Positions 5,430 to 10,450 of a DNA stretch of 10,450 bases are shown piece by piece. Numbering within the stretch: the stretch's first letter is position 1; every line of letters starts with the position of its first letter. The DNA lies in NCBI GenBank assembly GCA_023257525.1, contig JALRCB010000029.1, positions 1-10,450 on the forward strand. Reading direction: 5' to 3'. The stretch comes from Candidatus Nanopelagicales bacterium (lineage in GTDB: Bacteria > Actinomycetota > Actinomycetes > S36-B12 > UBA5976). The notes below the pieces were generated by a model. The model made no database searches and was not told where the DNA came from. It was given only the letters and a program-made list of their open reading frames with translations. Both the position numbers and the translations under genes were made by a program.

Positions 5430-7511
5430 GTGACCGAATCCTTTCCACGCCAAAGTGCGGCAACTCGTAATTTTCAACTGGGAGCACCACGAAGTTTTCA
5501 GGTGTGCGAATCCGGTGCGCAAGTCCTATTTCTAAGAAGCGATAGTGGCCGAGATTCCGTTAACTCGCTTTGGATCTATGACGTAGCAAAGCGAATCGAA
5601 ACCAAGTTCGCAGATCCTCGAGTTCTTCTGGCTGATGATGCTGAAGTTCCGGCTGCCGAAAGAGCACGGCGCGAACGAATGCGAGAAACCACTTCTGGAA
5701 TTACTTCCTATTCAACGGATCGCAAGGGAACCAAAGTTGCCTTTGCACTTTCTGGGCAACTATTCGTTGGTAAAACTTCTGATGCCGCATTAAAGAACTT
5801 GAATGTGGATGGACCAGTTATCGATCCAAGACTTTCTCCTGATGGAAACTATGTTGCTTGGTCTGATGGCAAAGATTTGTTCATAGTTGATTTCGCTGGA
5901 AGCAACTTACGCAATTTAACCAACGAAAAAGCTGAGAACGTTTCTTGGGGTTTGGCGGATTTCATTGCATCAGAGGAATTTGGTCGGATGCATGGCTACT
6001 GGTGGTCACCAGATAGTGACAGTTTGATTGTTGAGTCAGTAAATGACGCTGAAGTGCAAACTTGGTGGATCTCAGATCCAGCAACTCCAGCAAAGACTCC
6101 GCAAGAAATTAAATACCCTGCGGCTGGCACGAAAAATGCAAAAGTTGGACTTGAGAAAATATCGATTAGTGGTGCACGTGAAGCAATCCGCTGGGATGTC
6201 GATGCATTCGAATATTTGATTTCGGTTTCCTGGCAAAAGGATTGCAACGCGTTAATCACTGTTGCCGACCGCGCGCAACAACATTTCGTCACTTATTCAG
6301 CAGGCGCTTCTGGGTTAGAGAATGTACATGAAGTGACCGACCACGAATTCGTCGAAGTAATTTCTGGTCAACCACGTTGGCATAACGGACAAATCGTTTC
6401 AGTCGTTGATAATCGCCAATCCGATACTCGGGAATTACAGCTTGCTGGAAAAGCAATGTCACCAGCTGGACTTCAAATTATGTCAGTTATCGATATCAAG
6501 GATGATTACATAGATGTGATCGCAACTCAGGATGCTTTGTCGCGCGACTTAATCCGTCTAGGTTTTGACGGATCCATCACGGAGATTTCGCAGGGTGGAA
6601 TTGCTAGCGCAACAACTACTTCCGCAGAACTTCAAGTTGTAATTGAATCGCGTCTTGATACTAATACCCGGAGCTACCAGCTTCGTCGGGGCGTAAAGAC
6701 CGAACACTATTTTGACTCTCTGGCAGAGTCACCGAATTTCACATCGCAAGTACACGTGCTTCAAACTGGATCTCACAAAGTGAATACGGCGGTTTTGTTT
6801 CCGCAAGACCATGTGCACGGCAGTAAAAAACTCCCAGTCATGATGCGGCCATACGGTGGTCCGCATGGTCCACAAGTTCAAAATGGTGCGCTCAGTTATG
6901 CCATTGATCAATGGTTTGCGGATCAAGGATTTGTTGTGATCATTGCCGACAATCGTGGTACCGGTGGTCGAGGCCCTGCCTGGGATCATGCGATTTACCA
7001 GGACTTCGTTACGCCGGTACTTGATGACCAAGTGGCTGCCATTGCCGATGTGGCTAAACATTTTCCCGATGATGTTGACGCTAGCCGAGTCGGTATAACT
7101 GGCTGGTCATTTGGTGGTTACTTATCTGCATTGGCAGTAATGAAACGACCAGATGTTTTCCATGCCGCAGTTGCTGGGGCTCCAGTTACTGAATGGCTTT
7201 GGTATGACACTGCATACACCGAGCGCTACCTCGGCCATCCAGAGAAGTTTCCCGAGATATATGAGGACCACTCTTTAATGCCAATGGCAGGCCAGCTCGA
7301 TCGTCCGCTCATGTTGGTTCATGGACTGGCTGATGACAATGTTGTCGCTGCTCATTCACTTTCATTAAGCGGTGCGCTCTTGGCAAATAAGAAGCCGCAT
7401 ACTCTGTTGCCACTATCAGGGGTGACTCACATGACACCACAAGAAATCATTTCGGAGAACTTGATGCTGCTAACAGTTGAGTACTTAAAAGAACAACTCG
7501 GAGTCCAATAA
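5430..7511 (+). CDS. S9 family serine peptidase, dipeptidyl-peptidase IV-like
   Basis: A 693-residue prolyl-oligopeptidase-family enzyme predicted to cleave dipeptides from peptide N-termini. The N-terminal part (about 20-425) is a beta-propeller of the DPP IV type, with repeats such as DPRLSPDGNYVAWSDGKDL. The C-terminal alpha/beta-hydrolase (about 440-690) has nucleophile S560 in GWSFGGY, D636 in ADDN and H667 in THMT. E182 and E183 in ASEEFGRMHGYWWSPD align with the Glu-Glu pair by which DPP IV holds the substrate amino group, arguing for aminodipeptidase over endopeptidase activity. RPYGGPHGPQV is the usual oxyanion-side strand. No signal peptide is seen, so it is likely cytoplasmic. The GTG start has AGGA seven bases upstream. 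It converges with peptide-transporter genes, fitting a role in degrading imported peptides; residue preference at P1 cannot be read. Confidence 0.93.
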   Translation: MTESFPRQSAATRNFQLGAPRSFQVCESGAQVLFLRSDSGRDSVNSLWIYDVAKRIETKFADPRVLLADDAEVPAAERARRERMRETTSGITSYSTDRKGTKVAFALSGQLFVGKTSDAALKNLNVDGPVIDPRLSPDGNYVAWSDGKDLFIVDFAGSNLRNLTNEKAENVSWGLADFIASEEFGRMHGYWWSPDSDSLIVESVNDAEVQTWWISDPATPAKTPQEIKYPAAGTKNAKVGLEKISISGAREAIRWDVDAFEYLISVSWQKDCNALITVADRAQQHFVTYSAGASGLENVHEVTDHEFVEVISGQPRWHNGQIVSVVDNRQSDTRELQLAGKAMSPAGLQIMSVIDIKDDYIDVIATQDALSRDLIRLGFDGSITEISQGGIASATTTSAELQVVIESRLDTNTRSYQLRRGVKTEHYFDSLAESPNFTSQVHVLQTGSHKVNTAVLFPQDHVHGSKKLPVMMRPYGGPHGPQVQNGALSYAIDQWFADQGFVVIIADNRGTGGRGPAWDHAIYQDFVTPVLDDQVAAIADVAKHFPDDVDASRVGITGWSFGGYLSALAVMKRPDVFHAAVAGAPVTEWLWYDTAYTERYLGHPEKFPEIYEDHSLMPMAGQLDRPLMLVHGLADDNVVAAHSLSLSGALLANKKPHTLLPLSGVTHMTPQEIISENLMLLTVEYLKEQLGVQ

Positions 7512-7533
7512 CTTCGAAGTTAACTTATGAAGT
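7509..7533. repeat. Overlapping dyads at the peptidase/oppF convergent junction
   Basis: TAACTTCGAAGTTA (7509-7522) is a perfect 14-bp palindrome containing the TAA stop codons of both convergent genes. It overlaps a second palindrome, AAGTTAACTT (7517-7526), and a third dyad, ACTT-ATG-AAGT (7523-7533). All are built from alternating ACTT and AAGT. It may act as a weak bidirectional transcription end signal, but stems are short and A/T-rich and no T-run follows. Confidence 0.35.
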
Positions 7534-8542
7534 CATTTCCCGAAGCTGATGCGCTGCTCGAAACATCCATTGGGTAATGGCAAGCAACTCGGTGACCTGT
7601 TGTTAACTCGCGCAATTCTGGAACTTCTGATTCACAACGAGCCTGGGCCTTGAAGCAACGAGTTCTAAACACGCAGCCACTTGGTGGATTACTTGGGCTC
7701 GGCAAATCGCCTGACAAAATAATTCGTTCGCGGGAGCGTTCTAGATCTGGATCTGCAATTGGAACTGCTGAAAGCAATGCATGCGTGTAAGGATGCAACG
7801 GCGATTGGTATAGAACGTCTTGTGGCGCTTGTTCCATGATCTTGCCCAGGTACATAACTGCAACCCGATCAGAGATATGACGAACTACCGACAAATCGTG
7901 TGCGATAAAGATGTAGGCAAGACCAAACTCCTGTTGGATATCATCCAACAGATTGAGCACCTGTGCCTGAATCGAAACGTCAAGAGCTGATACCGGCTCA
8001 TCACAAACAATTAACTTTGGCTTAAGTGCAATAGCTCGGGCAATACCGATTCTTTGACGTTGTCCGCCAGAGAATTCGTTTGGATATCGGTTGTAGTGTT
8101 CTGGATTTAATCCAACTCGATCCATGAGGCCTTGAACTGCCTTCATGATGCCGCCTTCAGGCTTTACGCCTTGGACGCGAAATGGTGCACCGATGATGTC
8201 GCCGATTGTGTGCCGTGGGTTAAGCGATGAAAATGGATCTTGGAAAATCATCTGCATTTCGCGGCGAAGCGGAACTAGATCCTTCTTCTTCAGATTTGTA
8301 ATGTCCTGTCCGTTGAATTCAATCGATCCCGCAGTCGGTTCAATCAAGCGCAGCATGGCTCGACCTGCAGTTGACTTGCCACAACCACTTTCGCCAACCA
8401 GGCCAAGAGTTTCACCAGGGAAAACTTCAAGATTCAAACCATCAACTGCCCGAACATTTCCGACAACTCGGTTGAATAGTCCGCCACCTTGAATTGGGAA
8501 TAGCTTTTGTAAGTCTTTAACTTTAAGAATTGGTTCAGTCAT
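7520..8542 (-). CDS. oppF: Peptide ABC transporter ATP-binding protein, OppF/DppF type
   Basis: Cytoplasmic nucleotide-binding subunit that powers peptide import. In its 340 residues are Walker A GESGCGKST (50-58), Q-loop Q101 in IFQDPFSSLNP, signature FSGGQRQR (157-164), Walker B LIVCDEP with E182, and H-loop H215 in AHDLS. The C-terminal oligopeptide-transporter extension has LHPYTHALLSAVP and cysteines 290, 296, 303 and 321 (C-x5-C-x6-C-x17-C), resembling the motif that binds a 4Fe-4S cluster in related peptide-importer ATPases. The N-terminal LFPIQGGGLF and GNVRAVDG are typical of OppF rather than OppD. The ATG lies two bases after the oppD stop codon with AAGG seven bases upstream, so it is the last gene of the transporter operon. 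A Ser-rich tail (328-335) is unremarkable. Substrate cannot be told from this subunit. Confidence 0.93.
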   Translation of the reverse strand: MTEPILKVKDLQKLFPIQGGGLFNRVVGNVRAVDGLNLEVFPGETLGLVGESGCGKSTAGRAMLRLIEPTAGSIEFNGQDITNLKKKDLVPLRREMQMIFQDPFSSLNPRHTIGDIIGAPFRVQGVKPEGGIMKAVQGLMDRVGLNPEHYNRYPNEFSGGQRQRIGIARAIALKPKLIVCDEPVSALDVSIQAQVLNLLDDIQQEFGLAYIFIAHDLSVVRHISDRVAVMYLGKIMEQAPQDVLYQSPLHPYTHALLSAVPIADPDLERSRERIILSGDLPSPSNPPSGCVFRTRCFKAQARCESEVPELRELTTGHRVACHYPMDVSSSASASGNDFIS

Positions 8543-8544
8543 GA

Positions 8545-9567
8545 CTACACCTTGCCAATCTTGCGTTCAGATCGAATTGCGGTGCGCTGCGATTCCGATA
8601 AATGGCACCGAGCTTCATGGTCTGCAGAGACTGCCAGCAAGTCTGGGAACTGTTTGGCACACGCATCTCCAGGTACTTGATCCTTAAACGTGCAACGTGG
8701 CGCAAACACACAGCCGTTAGGGAGGTTAAGCAGCGAGGGTGGTGAACCCGGAATTGGGTCAAGCTGCTCTTTCTTCTCAGAAATCTGCGGAATCGATGCC
8801 AGCAAACCCCAGGTGTAAGGCATTTGCGGTTCGTAGAAGATTTCACGAACTGGCGCATGCTCAACTGCGCTACCGCCATACATAACCAAAACTTCATCAG
8901 CTAGATCAGCAACCACACCTAGATCATGGGTAATCAAAACGATTGCAGTTCCAAATTCTTTTTGCAGCTCCCGCAACAAATCTAAAATCTGCGCTTGTAC
9001 CGTCACATCCAAAGCAGTCGTTGGTTCATCAGCAATCAAAAGTTCTGGGCCATTAATCAATGCCATTGCAATCATTACGCGTTGGCGCATACCGCCGGAA
9101 AGTTGATGTGGGTATTCATCCATACGTTGCTCAACTGATGGAATACCGACTTTAGTGAGCATCTCAGCAGCCCGGGAACGTGCTTCTGATTCCTTTACCT
9201 TGTTATGTACTAAAACTGCTTCGGCTAATTGATCACCAATTGTGTAATAAGGATGTAGCGCGCTTAGCGGATCTTGGAAGATCATGGCCATTTCATCACC
9301 GCGAAGCTTACGAACTTCTTCTGGATCAGCCCCAACTAGCTCTTTGCCATTGAAAAACACTTCACCGGTAATTTTTGAGTTAGACCCTGTTAGCAGTCCC
9401 ATCACAGCCAGACTGGAAACGCTTTTACCTGAACCGGATTCACCGACGATTGCTAAAGTCTTGCCACGTTCTACGGTGTACGAAACATCGTTAACTGCAT
9501 GGACGATTCCGTCGTCGGTAGTGAACTCAACATTTAAGTTCTTGACTTCTAAAATCACGTTTGTCAT
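8545..9567 (-). CDS. oppD: Peptide ABC transporter ATP-binding protein, OppD/DppD type
   Basis: Partner nucleotide-binding subunit of the OppDF heterodimer, at the cytoplasmic face of the membrane. The 340-residue protein has Walker A GESGSGKS (42-49), Q98 in IFQDPLSALHP, the OppD-style signature LSGGMRQR (156-163), Walker B LLIADEP with E181, and H214 in THDLGVV. The C-terminal extension includes EPQMPYTWGLLASIP and cysteines 286, 292, 303 and 321 (C-x5-C-x10-C-x17-C). These match the 4Fe-4S-binding motif known from peptide-importer ATPases, with a spacer four residues longer than in the neighbouring OppF. The start codon overlaps the permease stop codon by four bases (ATGA), indicating translational coupling. 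Whether the imported ligand is di- or oligopeptide is not resolvable, so the symbol is by family only. Confidence 0.93.
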   Translation of the reverse strand: MTNVILEVKNLNVEFTTDDGIVHAVNDVSYTVERGKTLAIVGESGSGKSVSSLAVMGLLTGSNSKITGEVFFNGKELVGADPEEVRKLRGDEMAMIFQDPLSALHPYYTIGDQLAEAVLVHNKVKESEARSRAAEMLTKVGIPSVEQRMDEYPHQLSGGMRQRVMIAMALINGPELLIADEPTTALDVTVQAQILDLLRELQKEFGTAIVLITHDLGVVADLADEVLVMYGGSAVEHAPVREIFYEPQMPYTWGLLASIPQISEKKEQLDPIPGSPPSLLNLPNGCVFAPRCTFKDQVPGDACAKQFPDLLAVSADHEARCHLSESQRTAIRSERKIGKV

Positions 9568-10450
9568 GACAAGCGCACCCGAGGATCAATCGCGGCATAA
9601 AGAATATCAACAACCAAATTTGCCACGATTACGAACACCGCAGCCACAAGTACCGTTGCCGTGATTGTTGGTAAGTCGTATTCAGTTACTGCGCCAATTG
9701 CTAATCTTCCAAGTCCAGGCAAACTGAATATGTATTCCGTAATAACTGCGCCGCCCAACAAGCCAGCAAGATCTAAACCAGCGGAAGTAACAATTGGAGT
9801 TAAGCCCGCCCGGAAAGCATGCTTGCGGAAAACTACCCGCTCGGAAAGTCCCTTAGCTCTTGCGGTGCGAATGTAATCCTCGCCCATAGTTTCTAGCATC
9901 TGGGAGCGAGTAAGTCGGGCGTAATAAGCCGCATAAAGAATTGCCAATGTTACCCACGGCAAAAGCATGGTCTGAAAGAAAGCTACTGGATCATCAAATG
10001 GTGATTCATAATCTGGATACGGCAACAGATTCCAGCGCACGATTACGAAAACCAAAAGTAGAAGTCCAACAAAGAAAACTGGAAGCGAATATCCAATTAA
10101 GGAAATGCCCATAATAGTTCGGTCTTGCCATTTTCCGTGATGCTTTGCAGCCATAATTCCAGCTGAAATTCCAACAAGCATCCAAAGGGTGAAGGCTCCG
10201 AGAGCCAGGTACATCGTTACTGGAAGTGCATTAACGATCATGGTGGTGACTTCTTCGCCGTTGCGGAATGAATAACCCAAGCATGGGGTTGAACATTCAA
10301 ATGTGGCTGAACCGCTTCCAAAAGTGCGTCCAACAAAAATGCCCTTAATCCATTCGATGTACTGAACGTATAGTGGTTGATCCAATCCAAGTCTGATTCG
10401 ATTTGCCGCAACGATCTCAGGAGTGCAAGTTTTGCCACAGGTTAATCGCG
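9564..10450 (-). CDS. oppB: Peptide ABC transporter permease, OppB/DppB type (5' end outside window)
   Basis: Membrane subunit forming half of the translocation channel. The visible 294 residues continue to the window edge without an initiator: the TTG at 10385 is internal, because in-frame codons upstream read RLTCGKTCTPEIVAANRIRLG, a normal OppB run leading into LDQPLYVQYIEWIKG. Probable helices lie at about 76-101, 112-136, 158-178, 217-237 and 262-286. The cytoplasmic coupling loop with the EAA-like motif is around 190-210 (EDYIRTARAKGLSERVV). Cysteines at 4, 8, 52 and 56 form two C-x3-C pairs in the large loop after the first helix, which should face outside. The conserved end DPRVRLS is present. 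Its long extracytoplasmic loop marks it as B-type rather than C-type permease, yet it directly precedes oppD; no C-type permease is seen in the window. Confidence 0.9.
   Translation of the reverse strand, partial: RLTCGKTCTPEIVAANRIRLGLDQPLYVQYIEWIKGIFVGRTFGSGSATFECSTPCLGYSFRNGEEVTTMIVNALPVTMYLALGAFTLWMLVGISAGIMAAKHHGKWQDRTIMGISLIGYSLPVFFVGLLLLVFVIVRWNLLPYPDYESPFDDPVAFFQTMLLPWVTLAILYAAYYARLTRSQMLETMGEDYIRTARAKGLSERVVFRKHAFRAGLTPIVTSAGLDLAGLLGGAVITEYIFSLPGLGRLAIGAVTEYDLPTITATVLVAAVFVIVANLVVDILYAAIDPRVRLS

Noticed and set aside
10383..10385. TTG at 10385 as the start of the permease
   Set aside because: In-frame conserved codons continue upstream to the window edge, and the first transmembrane helix would be missing.
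1..10450. A defence, mobile or other accessory system
   Set aside because: Every gene except the small membrane protein belongs to a known core metabolic, transport or peptidase family, composition looks even, and no transposase, integrase, direct-repeat array or tRNA boundary is visible.

Overview
The window looks like chromosomal core sequence of an actinobacterium with moderate GC content. The evidence is an MshB-type mycothiol deacetylase, an actinobacterial-type DapD, a 7Fe ferredoxin of the mycobacterial kind and GTG/TTG start usage. Base composition (roughly half GC by eye) is too low for a typical Streptomyces or Mycobacterium. A small-genome aquatic lineage such as Nanopelagicales would fit, but that is a guess from composition and gene content. 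I see no rRNA, tRNA, insertion sequence, phage gene, CRISPR array or integration site. Genes are tightly packed, and no gap without a gene exceeds about 85 bases.

Layout. At the left edge, dapE (minus strand, cut by the window edge) and dapD (plus) diverge from a short region holding a 13-bp dyad. dapD converges with gltA (citrate synthase). Reading down the minus strand from 5380 to 1231 the order is mshB, a small four-helix membrane protein, fdxA, dapC and gltA, all co-directional. Divergent from mshB is a plus-strand S9 dipeptidyl-peptidase-like serine peptidase (5430-7511). It converges with a minus-strand peptide ABC transporter: OppF-type ATPase, OppD-type ATPase and an OppB/DppB-type permease that runs off the right edge.

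How the genes work together. DapD, DapC and DapE catalyse the three consecutive succinylase-branch steps from tetrahydrodipicolinate to LL-diaminopimelate, for lysine and peptidoglycan. GltA supplies the TCA cycle, MshB makes the free amine needed for mycothiol, and FdxA is a small electron carrier. The transporter imports peptides, and the cytoplasmic S9 peptidase could trim them to dipeptides. The neighbourhood resembles the mshB / small membrane protein / ferredoxin / dapC and dapD-dapE arrangements I recall from Mycobacterium and Streptomyces.

The most notable points are small in scale. dapC has no ATG, GTG or TTG in its first 80 codons and appears to start at CTG (or ATT) directly after, and in frame with, the fdxA stop codon, behind a good Shine-Dalgarno sequence. 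The dapD/dapE dyad places a TANNNT hexamer on each strand, suggesting a symmetric bidirectional promoter. Three genes (dapE, gltA, mshB) show TANNNT, six bases, then the start codon, suggesting leaderless mRNAs. I found no clear undescribed multi-gene system.
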